Assembly: GCA_964561605.1 (NCBI GenBank)
Contig: CAZLQD010000030.1
Location: forward strand, 1 to 43,660
Source of the DNA: JALUZX01 sp964561605
GTDB lineage: Bacteria; Planctomycetota; UBA1135; JALUZX01
Length of the DNA stretch: 43,660 nt
Direction of reading: 5' to 3'
Shown: piece by piece, positions 7,186 to 16,142 of the stretch
How the letters are laid out: each line of letters starts with the position of its first letter
Position numbering within the stretch: position 1 is the first letter of the stretch
The notes under the pieces: generated by a model
What the model was told of the DNA's origin: nothing
Database searches by the model: none
The model's input: the letters and a program-made list of their open reading frames with translations, nothing else
Made by a program: the position numbers and the translations under genes

Positions 7186-9564
7186 CTACTGGATCCGGAA
7201 AGTATCCTCCAGGGAGCCGATCCGGACGCGGAACTCCCCGGGCTCGACGATCCACTCCATGTGGGGCCCCATGAACTGGAGGTCGGCGTGGGTGAGGGTG
7301 AACCGGACGGTCTTCTTCTCCCCGGGCTCCAGGGTGATCCTCCGGAATCCCCGCAGCAGCTCCACGTAGGGCACGACGCTGGCCTGGAGATCCGAGAGGT
7401 AGAGAAGGACCACCTCGTCCCCCTTGCGGTCCCCCACATTCTTCACGTCCACCGAGACGCGGACGTCTCCTCCCACCCCCTGGACCTTGGGCTCCACCTC
7501 GAGGTTGGAATATTCGAACTTCGTGTAACTCAGCCCGTGGCCGAAGGGGAAGAGCGCCCCCGAGACACGATTGCGTCCAGGCGCATGTGATGCCGGCTTG
7601 TGGGGGAAGCAATAGGGCAACTGGCCCACGCTCTTCGGAAAGGTCACGGCCAGCCGGCCGCCCGGGTTGTAGTCCCCGAACAACACGTCGGCCACGGCCC
7701 GCCCCCCCTCTTCGCCGGGGAACCATGCCTCCAGGACCGCCGGAACGTGCCGGGCGATCCAGTTGATCGTGAGGGCGCGCCCGTTGAGGAGCACGACAAC
7801 CGTGGGGGTCCCCGTGGAGACCACGGCCTTCACCAGGTCTCGCTGGTAGCCCGGCAGGTCCAGGCTCGTCCGGGAGCGGCTCTCCCCCACGATGGAAGTG
7901 TTCTCCCCGAGAACCAGGACCGCCACGTCGGCCTTCTCCGCCGCCTTCCGGACCTTCTCGATCCTGGCCAGGTCCTTGCCCTTCGGCGGCTCGGGAAGAA
8001 TTTCGCTCTGGGGATACCGCTTGTCCTTGATGTCGCACCCCTTCAGGTAGACGACCTCCGTGTCCGGAGAGACCTTCTCCCGGATCCCCTGGAGGACCGA
8101 CACCATCTGCGCTCCCGTCGGACCGTAACCGCCCAGCACCATCCTCCGGGCGTCGGCGTTGGGTCCGGCCACCAGGACGGTCTTCAGGTTCTTCTTCAGG
8201 GGAAGGAGGTTTCCGGCGTTCTTGAGGAGGACCATGCTCTCCAGGGCGGCCTTGTAGGCCAGTTTCCTGTGGGCCTCGCAGTGGAGGATCTTGTCGCTCT
8301 TCTCCGGATCGGGGACGTAGGGCCGGTCGAAGAGGCCGAGCCAGTATTTCACCCGGAGCACGTCCCTCACCCTGTCGTCGATCACCTTCATGGGGATCTT
8401 GCCTTCCCTGACCAGTTCCCTGGCGGGAAGGACGTAGTCCTCGGGCTTGGTGAAGTTGGTCCTCACGTTGAGACCGCCCAGGATCGAAAGCCGCACGGCG
8501 TCCTTGAAGTCCGAGGCCACGTGGTGCTTGCTCCAAAGGTAGCGGACGGCGGCGCTGTCCGAGACGGTGTATCCCCGGAAGCCCCACTCGTGACGGAGCT
8601 TGGTGATGAGGAAGAAGGTGGAGGACTCGATGGGAAGCCCGTCGTAGTCGTTGTAGGAGACCATGGTCCCCAGGGCCCCTCCCTCGGTGAAGGCCGCCTT
8701 GAAGGGGGCCAGGTAGATCTCGAAGACCTCCCTCGGTGTGGCGTGGGGTGCGGTCCTGGCCCGGCCGTCCCGCCCGCCTTCCGGAATACCGTAAACGCAG
8801 TAGTGCTTGGGCGTGGAGACCACGCCGTGGTCCTGGAGCCCCTTCACCATGGCCACACCGAGGCGGGAGGAGAGGTAGGGATCTTCGCTGTAGTTCTCCT
8901 CCACCCGGCCCCACCGGGGATCGCGGGCCATGTCCAGGATGGGGGCGTAGACATTGGTGTATCCCAGGGCGCGGGCCTCCCGGGCCGTGACCTCCCCGAT
9001 CCGGTAGATCAACTCCGGATCCCACGTGGAGCCCAGGCCGCACTGCTGGGGAAAACAGGTGGCCCCCCGGGCGTGGAGGCCGTGGATCCCTTCGTTGGTG
9101 AAGTCCACGGGGATCCCGAGCCTGGTCCTCTCCACGAACCAGCGCTGGATCTCGTTGATGGAGCGGGCGTGGCGGGAGGCGGGAAGATCGTATTCCGTGT
9201 GAGGCCTGCCGTCGAACTGCTGGTCGATGTTGGCGATCCCGTCCTTCCAGACCCGGTGGAACCACTTCTCGTTGGGCATCTTGTCCTTCAGGACCTTCCC
9301 GAAGCCGTAGAGAGTGGCGAGCTGGCAGGTCTTCTCTTCCAGGGTCATCCGGGAGAGGAGGTCGTCGATCCTCTTCTCCACGGGCAGAGAGGGATCCTCG
9401 TAGGGATCCTTCCTTCCGTTCTTGTTCAGGTCGATCCAACCGTCGTGATAGATCGACTTCCCGGCCTTCTCCTGGGCCCGGAGGGGGCCGGAAAGGGAGG
9501 GGCCGAAAAGACCGGAGCACAAGCTCGCCGCTGCGAGGATGGCAAGGGACTTCCTGGGTCGCAT
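7186..9564 (-). CDS. Secreted GH3 beta-glycosidase
   Basis: 792 residues with a signal peptide (about 1-30). The GH3 catalytic domain includes the KHY motif at 253-255 and the nucleophile Asp336 in TVSDSAAV; the usual residue after SD is Trp, here Ser. The alpha/beta sandwich domain follows (VLLKNAGNLLPL, then VLGENTSIVGESRSRTSL), and a C-terminal FnIII-like domain ends near residue 790. Residues 45-56 (DLNKNGRKDPYE) look like a Ca-binding loop of the dockerin/EF-hand kind just after the signal peptide. The order of domains matches beta-glucosidase/xylosidase-type GH3 enzymes; specificity is open. The start ATG follows AGAGG. It is a single gene flanked by its own hairpin and a 107-base gap. 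Confidence 0.92.
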   Translation of the reverse strand: MRPRKSLAILAAASLCSGLFGPSLSGPLRAQEKAGKSIYHDGWIDLNKNGRKDPYEDPSLPVEKRIDDLLSRMTLEEKTCQLATLYGFGKVLKDKMPNEKWFHRVWKDGIANIDQQFDGRPHTEYDLPASRHARSINEIQRWFVERTRLGIPVDFTNEGIHGLHARGATCFPQQCGLGSTWDPELIYRIGEVTAREARALGYTNVYAPILDMARDPRWGRVEENYSEDPYLSSRLGVAMVKGLQDHGVVSTPKHYCVYGIPEGGRDGRARTAPHATPREVFEIYLAPFKAAFTEGGALGTMVSYNDYDGLPIESSTFFLITKLRHEWGFRGYTVSDSAAVRYLWSKHHVASDFKDAVRLSILGGLNVRTNFTKPEDYVLPARELVREGKIPMKVIDDRVRDVLRVKYWLGLFDRPYVPDPEKSDKILHCEAHRKLAYKAALESMVLLKNAGNLLPLKKNLKTVLVAGPNADARRMVLGGYGPTGAQMVSVLQGIREKVSPDTEVVYLKGCDIKDKRYPQSEILPEPPKGKDLARIEKVRKAAEKADVAVLVLGENTSIVGESRSRTSLDLPGYQRDLVKAVVSTGTPTVVVLLNGRALTINWIARHVPAVLEAWFPGEEGGRAVADVLFGDYNPGGRLAVTFPKSVGQLPYCFPHKPASHAPGRNRVSGALFPFGHGLSYTKFEYSNLEVEPKVQGVGGDVRVSVDVKNVGDRKGDEVVLLYLSDLQASVVPYVELLRGFRRITLEPGEKKTVRFTLTHADLQFMGPHMEWIVEPGEFRVRIGSLEDTFRIQ

Positions 9565-9671
9565 CTCTTCGCCTCTTTTGGAAAGAAAAAACTCGGGGCG
9601 GGCAGTCCGGGGGGGAGGAAAAGCCTAACCGGTGGGGTGGAGGGACGGAAGGAAAGAGGAGAGAGACCCGC

Positions 9672-10604
9672 CTAGGAGCCGGCCGGGCTCCCCCCGCCGG
9701 AACGCCCGGCCCGGCCATCGAAGAAACGCACCACCGGAGCGAACCGGGCCTTTCCCGGACGGAAGGGGAGAGCCGGCCTTCCCAGGGCCAGGACGGCCCG
9801 GACCTTTTCCCCCTCGGCAAGGCCCAGGTGCTCCCGGATCCTCCGGTCCCTCCCGGCCGCCTCCACGGCGTAGCCGATCAGGCAGGATCCCAGGCCCAGG
9901 GCCTGGGCGGCCAGGGTCATCCAGCCCGCCGCCAGCAAGGCGTCCTCGCCGGGGCAGGACGCCCCGGGAAGGGACCCCACGACGATCGCCGCCGGAGCCC
10001 CGTGGAAGAGCCGGTCCCTCCCTTCGGCCCTCCACTCCTCCAGGGCCTTGCGGACCATGGGATAATACTCGCGGTAATACCTCCCCAGTTCGTCGCCGGC
10101 GAAGAGCCTGGAGTAGAACCGGAGAAGAGGATTCCTGGCCATGGTGTTGACCTTGGCGTAGAAGTCCGCCGTGAGGCGCCCCAGCTCGAGGACGCTCTCC
10201 CTGTCGGGCAGGATCGTGAAGGTCCACTTCTGGCTGTTCGTGCCCGAAGGGGCCGTGGTCCCGATCCGGACCAGGTCTTCCAGGATCTCCCGGGGGAGAG
10301 GTTCCACCCTGAAGTTCCTGCAGGAGAAACGGGCCGCCATGAGGGCCGCCAGGCTTTCGGGGCCGGGAGGAGCGGTTCCGCCGATCCGGAAGCTCTTCAG
10401 CCCTTCCAGGGGGTCCTCCACGCCTTCCACCCTCACGGCCCCCCTGGGACAGACGGCGGCGCAATGGCCGCACCGGAGGGACCGGTCTCCCGTCACCCGG
10501 GCCTTGCCCCCTTCCAGGCTCAGGGTCTCCGAGGGGCACACCCTGACGCAGAGCCCGCAACCATCGCAAAGATCCTCGTCGATCCTGGTCGTAACCGAAG
10601 GCAT
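9672..10604 (-). CDS. Ferredoxin-nitroreductase fusion
   Basis: 310 residues from the ATG at 10604 (GAGAGG upstream). Residues 1-60 form a ferredoxin-like domain: the first cluster motif, CDGCGLCVRVCP, is intact, but the second reads SLRCGHCAAVCP, with Ser (TCC codon) where the first Cys is expected. One cluster may therefore be 3Fe-4S or use another ligand. The rest is an FMN nitroreductase fold with RFSCRNF and the TAPSGTNSQKW region that contact FMN. Proteins of this design reduce nitro or quinone-like compounds with electrons from reduced ferredoxin. It lies 118 bases downstream of the transketolase gene on the same strand and could be the last member of that operon, though no overlap shows it. 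Confidence 0.85.
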   Translation of the reverse strand: MPSVTTRIDEDLCDGCGLCVRVCPSETLSLEGGKARVTGDRSLRCGHCAAVCPRGAVRVEGVEDPLEGLKSFRIGGTAPPGPESLAALMAARFSCRNFRVEPLPREILEDLVRIGTTAPSGTNSQKWTFTILPDRESVLELGRLTADFYAKVNTMARNPLLRFYSRLFAGDELGRYYREYYPMVRKALEEWRAEGRDRLFHGAPAAIVVGSLPGASCPGEDALLAAGWMTLAAQALGLGSCLIGYAVEAAGRDRRIREHLGLAEGEKVRAVLALGRPALPFRPGKARFAPVVRFFDGRAGRSGGGSPAGS

Positions 10605-10722
10605 CGCTCCAACCTCTCCGGGGAAGAAGGGAGAAAGGGGGGAGAAAAGAAACCCGCCCCGAGAGGAGGGAAGCATACATCTTCGGCACGCCCCGGCCGA
10701 GGGAAGAAGGGCTCCTTCTCCT

Positions 10723-12543
10723 CTAGGCCCTGCCCCAGGCCAGGACCCGCCGGGCGATCCCGGAGGCGTCCAACCCGAGGCGGGCCAGGAAATCCCGGCG
10801 CTCTCCGCCCAGGTCCAGGAACCTGTCGGGAAGGCCGAGCCGCAAGAGCGGGACGGCCCCTCCCGCCTCGGCCAGGACTTCCGCCACGGCCGAACCCAGT
10901 CCTCCCAGGAGACTGTGCTCCTCCACCGTGACCAGGGCCCCCGTCTCTTCGGCGGCCGAGAGGACCGCCTCCCTGTCCAGGGGCTTCACCGTGGGGAAGG
11001 CCAGGACCCGGGCCGAGATCCCCTCCTCCTCGAGCCGTTCCGCCGCCTCCAGGACCTCCTCCAGGATCGCTCCCGTGGAGAGAAGGGCGGCATCCCTTCC
11101 GGGGCGCCGCAGGGAGGCCCGCCCCAGCCGGAAGATCCGCTTCCCCGGAGGCCCGGGAACGTCCTGGGCCAGGGAGATGTAGAAAGGGCCTTTCCAGCGG
11201 GCCGCCACCCGGACGGCCGCCTCGGTCTCCCGGGCGTCGGAAGGCATCAGGACGGTCATCCCCGGGATCACCCGCATGAGCGCAATCTCCTCGACGGCGT
11301 GGTGCGTCGGCCCCCAGGCGGCGCACCGCACCCCGCTTCCATGACCTCCCACGAGCTTGACGTCCGCCTCTCCGTAGGCGATGTCCGTCCGGATCTGCTC
11401 GAAGGCCCGCATGGTGAGGAAGGGATTCAAGCCCACGGCGAAGGGGACCTTCCCCCGCAAGGCGAGCCCCGCCGCAACACCCGCCAGGGTCTGCTCGGCG
11501 ATCCCCACCTCGACGACCCGCTCGGGAAAGGCACGGTAGACGGGAAGGAAGAAGTTCCACGTGTCGCATCCCACGGCGAAGATCCGGTCGTCCTTCCGCG
11601 CCAGGTCCAGGAGCAGGTCGGGGAAGGAGAGGGGCCGGTCCGGGAGGGGCTCGGTCTCCCCGGCGCCGGAAGCCAGGAAGACCTCCGGTTCCTCCCAACC
11701 GTCTTCCCGGGGACCGGCCGGCCCGGCGGGACCTTCCCCTCGGGCGCCCAGCTCCTTCAGGGCTTCACCGAGCCGTTCGCCGTCGAGCCTGGCGGCGTGG
11801 ACTCCTTCCAGGGAGGGCACCCTGTATCCCTTCTTCGTCTCGGCGATCAGGACCGAGGGCTTCCCTTCGGCGAAAGGGAGTTCGGCGAAGGCGGAAGCAA
11901 GGGCGCCGACATCGTGGCCCGGAACGCGGCGGACCCCCCACCCGAAGCTCTCCCACTTCGCCGCCAAGGGCTCCAGGGAGAGGATCTCTTCGGTCGGCCC
12001 CGTCTGGAACATGTTGCGGTCCACTACGGCCACGAGCCTCTCCAGGCCGTAGTGGGCGGCGCACATGGCTCCCTCCCAGTTGGAGCCTTCCTGGAGCTCG
12101 CCGTCCCCCAAGAGGACGAATACCCGGTTGGGCGCCCTCTCGGCCCGGAGTGCCAGGGCCAATCCCACCGCCAGGGGGAGGCCGTGCCCCAGGGACCCCG
12201 TCGACGCCTCCACGCCCGGCAGGATCCCCTTCTTGGGATGGCCCGGGATCCCCCCCTCCCGGAGATGCATCTCCAGGAGATTCTCCGGAAAGAACCCCCG
12301 GAGGGACAAGGCCGCCGCCAGGGCCGGAAGGGCGTGCCCTTTGCTCAGGATGAAGTAGTCCCTGTCGGGCCGGGCCGGGCGTTCCGGGTCCACCCGGAGG
12401 ACCTCGAAGTAGAGCACGGCGAGAAGATCCGCCGCCGAGAGCGACCCTCCGACGTGGCACTCCGAGTACCCGGCGATCCGGATCACCCTCTCCGCGATCC
12501 TCCGGGCCGTTTCTTCCAGGAAACGCTTCCTTTTCCCCTCCAT
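10723..12543 (-). CDS. One-chain transketolase-like TPP enzyme
   Basis: 606 residues. The N-terminal half has the thiamine-diphosphate motif starting GDGELQEGSN at 146 and ending at VVDRN near 173-177, and the substrate-region phrase SKGHALPALAAAL. The C-terminal half has the cofactor-activating Glu at GIAEQ (Glu350) and the transketolase C-domain. The two halves correspond to the split subunits found in many anaerobes and in biosynthetic clusters, here joined by an Ala/Gly/Pro/Glu linker at about 265-300. It is shorter than housekeeping transketolases (about 660). GGGAGGGAAGG precedes the ATG. It is the last of four tightly packed genes, 20 bases after the radical SAM stop. A two-carbon ketol transfer is likely; the acceptor is unknown. 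Confidence 0.88.
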   Translation of the reverse strand: MEGKRKRFLEETARRIAERVIRIAGYSECHVGGSLSAADLLAVLYFEVLRVDPERPARPDRDYFILSKGHALPALAAALSLRGFFPENLLEMHLREGGIPGHPKKGILPGVEASTGSLGHGLPLAVGLALALRAERAPNRVFVLLGDGELQEGSNWEGAMCAAHYGLERLVAVVDRNMFQTGPTEEILSLEPLAAKWESFGWGVRRVPGHDVGALASAFAELPFAEGKPSVLIAETKKGYRVPSLEGVHAARLDGERLGEALKELGARGEGPAGPAGPREDGWEEPEVFLASGAGETEPLPDRPLSFPDLLLDLARKDDRIFAVGCDTWNFFLPVYRAFPERVVEVGIAEQTLAGVAAGLALRGKVPFAVGLNPFLTMRAFEQIRTDIAYGEADVKLVGGHGSGVRCAAWGPTHHAVEEIALMRVIPGMTVLMPSDARETEAAVRVAARWKGPFYISLAQDVPGPPGKRIFRLGRASLRRPGRDAALLSTGAILEEVLEAAERLEEEGISARVLAFPTVKPLDREAVLSAAEETGALVTVEEHSLLGGLGSAVAEVLAEAGGAVPLLRLGLPDRFLDLGGERRDFLARLGLDASGIARRVLAWGRA

Positions 12544-12563
12544 CGGCCTTCCCTCCCGGTCCT

Positions 12564-14105
12564 CTAGGGAACATAGGTGGAATCGAGGGGCTCCCCCACG
12601 AGCCTGCGGTAGACCAGGCGGTCCCAGGATCCCCTGAAGTCCAGTTTTCGGATCCGCTTCTCCGCGCGGCGCCTCAAGACCCGGTAGACCCCTCTCCGCA
12701 GGAACCCGGAGGGGGAAAGCTTGGACGTGGCCAGGGGCAGGTGGAAGCCCACGAGTTCCAGGATCTCCGCCTCGTCCCTCTCCTCCAGCCAGGGCATGGA
12801 TCTCCTCCCGGGCTTCCCGAAGTCCAGCCGCCATTCCAGGTATTCCGGGAGCGTCCGGGGAGGATCGGAAAAGGCCGCCCAGGCCTCCTCGCCCAGGGGA
12901 GTGTTCCAGGTGGGCTGGAAGTAGCGGAAGGTCATGACGTTCCACCGTGGAGAGAGCTTCCAGATACGCAGGATCAGCCGGAGAGATGCCCGCCGGTCCT
13001 CCCGGGTCTCCCCGGGGAACCCGAAGAGGAAGTTGCTCATGGGAACGATGCCCCGATGAAGCATCTTCCGCACAAGCTCGTAACACTCCTCAGGGCCGTG
13101 TCTCTTTCCCAGGCGCCGGAGGAGAGGCTCCGATCCCGACTCGATGCCGATCTCAACCTTGCGGAGCCCCCCGGCGTAGAGCTCCTCCCAGTCGTCCTCC
13201 TCGAGCCGGACCAGGTCCGAAGGCGAACCCAGGGCGAACCAGACGCAGTCGGGGGCCTTCTCCCGCATGAGGCGGGCGAAACGCCGCACCCTGGCGGGTC
13301 CCGTGAAGAAATCCAGCTCCGCCACGTGATATTGCTTGACACCGTATTTTTCCCTCAGGTCCCGCACGAGGTCCGCCACGGCCTCGGCCGGGAGGAGACG
13401 GGCGGGCCGTCCGCTCCACACGCAGAACCTGCACCCCTTCAGGCACCCCCTTCCCGTGCCGATGATGAAGGTGGGCTCCCCGTTTCCGAAGATTCCTCCC
13501 CTCTGGATGAATCCCGACAAGTCGATGCGCCTGTAGAGATCCAGGCATCCCGGGTCGAGGGCCGGCACCTTCCCCGGGGGATTCGCGAAGAAGCGGCCTC
13601 CACCGTCCCGCCCCGCGAGCCCCGGGATGCCGGTCGGGTCCCTTCCCGCCTCCAGGGCATCCAGGAGTTCCAGGCAGGTCCCCTCCCCGTAGCCCCGAAC
13701 GAAGAAATCCACGGGGCAGGGAAAATCGAGGAAACGGGGCGGGCAGACGGAGAGGAACTCTCCTCCCGCCGCGACGGGCGTCCCCGGCGCGTCGGCCCGG
13801 ATCCGTTCCGCCAGGGACAACGTATTGACCGTCTGATGGTAGGGATACATCTCGTTCATCCAGAGGAAGGCCGCCCGGGCCTCCCGCAGGTGAGGAACCA
13901 GGTCCCCCCACCTTCCTGAAAGGTCCAGGTCCAGCTCCTGGTCGAAGATGACGACTTCGTATCCCCCACGTAGTAAGGCCCAGGCGAGGAAGAACGTCCG
14001 GAAGGGGACGCCCTGGACGTCCCCCGCCCCATTCTCCGACCACCTCGGGACCAGGAGGACCACCTTCCCGCGGGCCGATCCGGAAGGAGGCTTCAAGTAC
14101 TCCAT
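12564..14105 (-). CDS. B12-binding radical SAM protein
   Basis: 513 residues. Residues 12-160 have the alternating strand-helix pattern of a cobalamin-binding domain, including VAAGGEF near 111 and VRGYGEG near 137. The radical SAM core starts with the CxxxCxxC motif CLKGCRFC (Cys221, 225, 228), followed by EIGIESGSE, typical of the family. The C-terminal 100 residues are basic. Such proteins perform radical methylations, ring formations or rearrangements. The start at 14105 lies inside the upstream aminotransferase gene (13-base overlap), so it is translationally coupled. The sequence does not let me name the substrate; the BchE/HpnP-like architecture is only a general resemblance. Confidence 0.85.
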   Translation of the reverse strand: MEYLKPPSGSARGKVVLLVPRWSENGAGDVQGVPFRTFFLAWALLRGGYEVVIFDQELDLDLSGRWGDLVPHLREARAAFLWMNEMYPYHQTVNTLSLAERIRADAPGTPVAAGGEFLSVCPPRFLDFPCPVDFFVRGYGEGTCLELLDALEAGRDPTGIPGLAGRDGGGRFFANPPGKVPALDPGCLDLYRRIDLSGFIQRGGIFGNGEPTFIIGTGRGCLKGCRFCVWSGRPARLLPAEAVADLVRDLREKYGVKQYHVAELDFFTGPARVRRFARLMREKAPDCVWFALGSPSDLVRLEEDDWEELYAGGLRKVEIGIESGSEPLLRRLGKRHGPEECYELVRKMLHRGIVPMSNFLFGFPGETREDRRASLRLILRIWKLSPRWNVMTFRYFQPTWNTPLGEEAWAAFSDPPRTLPEYLEWRLDFGKPGRRSMPWLEERDEAEILELVGFHLPLATSKLSPSGFLRRGVYRVLRRRAEKRIRKLDFRGSWDRLVYRRLVGEPLDSTYVP

Positions 14106-15238
14106 GACCGATTTCCTTCTTCCCGGAACTCCTCTCCACGCCAAGGGAAGGATTCCAGGGCCCGGGCCAGGGCCCCAAGCGAATGATCCAGCGCCTCTCC
14201 CCCGTGGAGGGCGCTCGCAAGGAAGGTCCCGTTGGTCCAGAGCCCCTCCCTCCGGCAGGCCGTGACGAAGGACTCCAGGAGTTCCTCCGGGCTCCGGCCC
14301 TCCTGCTCCTCGAAGGTGACCCGCATCATCGCCGGATGGCCCTCCATCCGGGCGCCGATTCCCCCGCGGCGGCACACCTCCCGGAAACCCTCCCTCAATC
14401 TCCTTCCCGCTCCCGCGGCCCTCTCCGAAACGCCGGGATCCTCGAGAAGGGGCAGGGAGGCCGCCGCCGCGGCCAGGGAGAGCTGTTCCGCCCTGGTGGT
14501 CATTCCAAAGCGGAGCTCTTCCAGTTTCCCGATCCATTCGGCCGGTCCCAGGAGTGCCGAGAGGGGCATGCCCGCCGAGAGGGCCTTTCCCAGGCAGGTG
14601 AGATCGGCCCGCACCCCGAAGGCCTCCTGTGCGCCTCCAGGTGACACACGGAATCCCGTAACTATCTCGTCGAAGACGAGGACCACGCCGAAACGGTCGC
14701 ACAGGCGGCGGATCCCCTGCAGGTACCCCTCCCAGGGAAGCACTTCCCGGAAGGGCTCCACGATCAGCGCCGCCACCCTCTCTCCGTGGGCCCGGAGGAT
14801 CCCCTCCAGGGCATCCAGGTCACCGTAAGGAATATGGTGGACCAGGTCCTGCAACGAGGCGGGGACTCCCCGGACCGAACGGTCCGAGGCGACGAAGCCG
14901 TCGTGGAAGCCGTGGTACCCGTAATGAAGCACCCCCTCCCTCCCCGTGATGGCCCTGGCGAGCCGGACCGAGGCGGTGCAGACGTCCGATCCGTTCTTGC
15001 CGAAGGCGGTGGCCCGGTGGTGTGGAAAGAAGGCAAGGACCTTCTCCTCCACCTCCTCCTCCAGGGAGGTCGGCCCGGGAAGGAGGATCCCCCGGAGAGC
15101 CTGCTCCCTCACGGCCTCCCTGATCTCCCGCCTGCCGTGGCCGAGGAGAAGGGCCCCGTGCCCCATGACCCAGTCCACGTAGGCCCGCCCCTCTTGGTCG
15201 AAGACGAGGGGGCCCCTTCCCTCGGCGAGGCGGATCAT
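14093..15238 (-). CDS. Class III PLP aminotransferase (GSA aminomutase-like)
   Basis: 381 residues. The PLP site is complete: DEIVTGFR at 190-197 (the Asp contacts the pyridine nitrogen) and the Schiff-base Lys218 in CLGKALSAGMP; GKNGSDVCTA near 80-89 is the glutamate-1-semialdehyde aminomutase/aminotransferase-type signature. It is shorter than typical members because the N-terminal arm of about 40 residues is missing; the protein starts at the ATG overlapping the crotonase stop. That is probably genuine, since no coding potential extends upstream in frame. In a four-gene operon with a crotonase, radical SAM and transketolase it is unlikely to be the heme-pathway HemL. It may transaminate or shift an amino group on a pathway intermediate. 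Confidence 0.87.
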   Translation of the reverse strand: MIRLAEGRGPLVFDQEGRAYVDWVMGHGALLLGHGRREIREAVREQALRGILLPGPTSLEEEVEEKVLAFFPHHRATAFGKNGSDVCTASVRLARAITGREGVLHYGYHGFHDGFVASDRSVRGVPASLQDLVHHIPYGDLDALEGILRAHGERVAALIVEPFREVLPWEGYLQGIRRLCDRFGVVLVFDEIVTGFRVSPGGAQEAFGVRADLTCLGKALSAGMPLSALLGPAEWIGKLEELRFGMTTRAEQLSLAAAAASLPLLEDPGVSERAAGAGRRLREGFREVCRRGGIGARMEGHPAMMRVTFEEQEGRSPEELLESFVTACRREGLWTNGTFLASALHGGEALDHSLGALARALESFPWRGEEFREEGNRSWST

Positions 15239-16017
15239 GCGTGTTTCCAGCGGGGAGCCCGGCCTTCCGCCCGGGCCCGGAGCCCTTCCAAGGCATCCTC
15301 CGATCCCATCAGCTCCTCCAGATACACACGTTTCACCTCTTCGGAGCGGGAACGAAATTCCTCCAGCAGGCCCAGGTTCAGGGTCTTTACGGCGAGACGG
15401 ACCGCCGTGGCCGAAAGGGGGACCAGGTATTCCTCGATCTCCCCCCGGGCGACCTCCTCGGGGTTCTCCACGACGTGATCCACCAGGCCGATCCAGCTCG
15501 CCTCGTCGGCCCTCTTGATGTGCCCGCTCGCACAGAGCTCCATCGTGGCGGGCCTTCCGATCCGCTCGGGGAGAGTCACCGACCCCACAGGGGCGATGAG
15601 CCCCTTCCCCACCTGGGGGAGGCCTACCCTGGCATCGGGCGATGCGTAGATCCTTCCGAATACGGATACGAGTTCGAGCCCGGCCCCCAGGCATCGTCCC
15701 CGGAGGGCGGCGATGAGGAAGAGGGAGGAGGCGATCATCTTCCCGACGACCCGGAAGAAGAGGGGAAGGAAGTTCTCGATCCGGCCCGGCTCGAGCTCGA
15801 CCGGATCGGCCCCGACCAGGAAATCCCGCCCCTCCGAGGTGAAGAGCATGGAGCAAAGCCTCTTCTCCCCGGAAGCGGCGTCGAAGAGCCTGTCCAAGGC
15901 GTCGAGGAGGGCCGAATCGACCGGGCAGCCCTCCCTTTCCTTCAACACAACCCGCCAGTAAGCCCCCTCCCCGCCGGGTTCCACCCGGATGGGGGCATTC
16001 TCGCCGAAGTGGATCAT
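15235..16017 (-). CDS. Crotonase (enoyl-CoA hydratase/isomerase superfamily)
   Basis: 260 residues. Oxyanion-hole elements are seen at VGADPVEL (68-75) and RGRCLGAGLEL (106-116). The stretch LIAPVGSVTLPERIG (140-154) resembles the dienoyl-CoA hydratase branch (BzdW/Dch type) rather than fatty-acid hydratases. The usual catalytic Glu of the PE motif is Gln135 here (LPQVG), while the second Glu (TMELCASG, about 158-165) is kept, so a classical syn-hydration with two Glu residues is doubtful. AAGGAGG precedes the ATG. It is the first gene of the operon, behind a good promoter 70-100 bases upstream, and overlaps the aminotransferase start (ATGA). Confidence 0.85.
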   Translation of the reverse strand: MIHFGENAPIRVEPGGEGAYWRVVLKEREGCPVDSALLDALDRLFDAASGEKRLCSMLFTSEGRDFLVGADPVELEPGRIENFLPLFFRVVGKMIASSLFLIAALRGRCLGAGLELVSVFGRIYASPDARVGLPQVGKGLIAPVGSVTLPERIGRPATMELCASGHIKRADEASWIGLVDHVVENPEEVARGEIEEYLVPLSATAVRLAVKTLNLGLLEEFRSRSEEVKRVYLEELMGSEDALEGLRARAEGRAPRWKHA

Positions 16018-16088
16018 CGAGGCCTCCTTCGCCCGCAGGAAGGACCGGATGCCGTGGAAGAACAGGGCCTTTCAGGAAGGATTTTTCG

Positions 16089-16117
16089 ATTCTGAAGCGG
16101 GCAAACGGCAAAGTCAA
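16089..16117 (-). promoter_or_regulatory. Sigma70-like promoter of the four-gene operon
   Basis: On the minus strand TTGACT (16117-16112) is followed by a 17-base spacer and CAGAAT (16094-16089). The predicted transcript would have a leader of about 65 bases before the crotonase start at 16017. It lies after the TauE/SafE stop, so the operon would be transcribed separately from the fucosidase genes. Confidence 0.5.
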
Positions 16118-16142
16118 TCCTCTCGGGCACCCACCCGGCCTC

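Noticed and set aside
7600..9675. Long plus-strand reading frame opposite the GH3 gene
   Set aside because: It is the antisense of a clear GH3 enzyme and has no recognisable domain.
15241..16095. Plus-strand reading frame opposite the crotonase gene
   Set aside because: Pro/Glu/Gly-rich antisense artefact; the minus strand holds a real crotonase.
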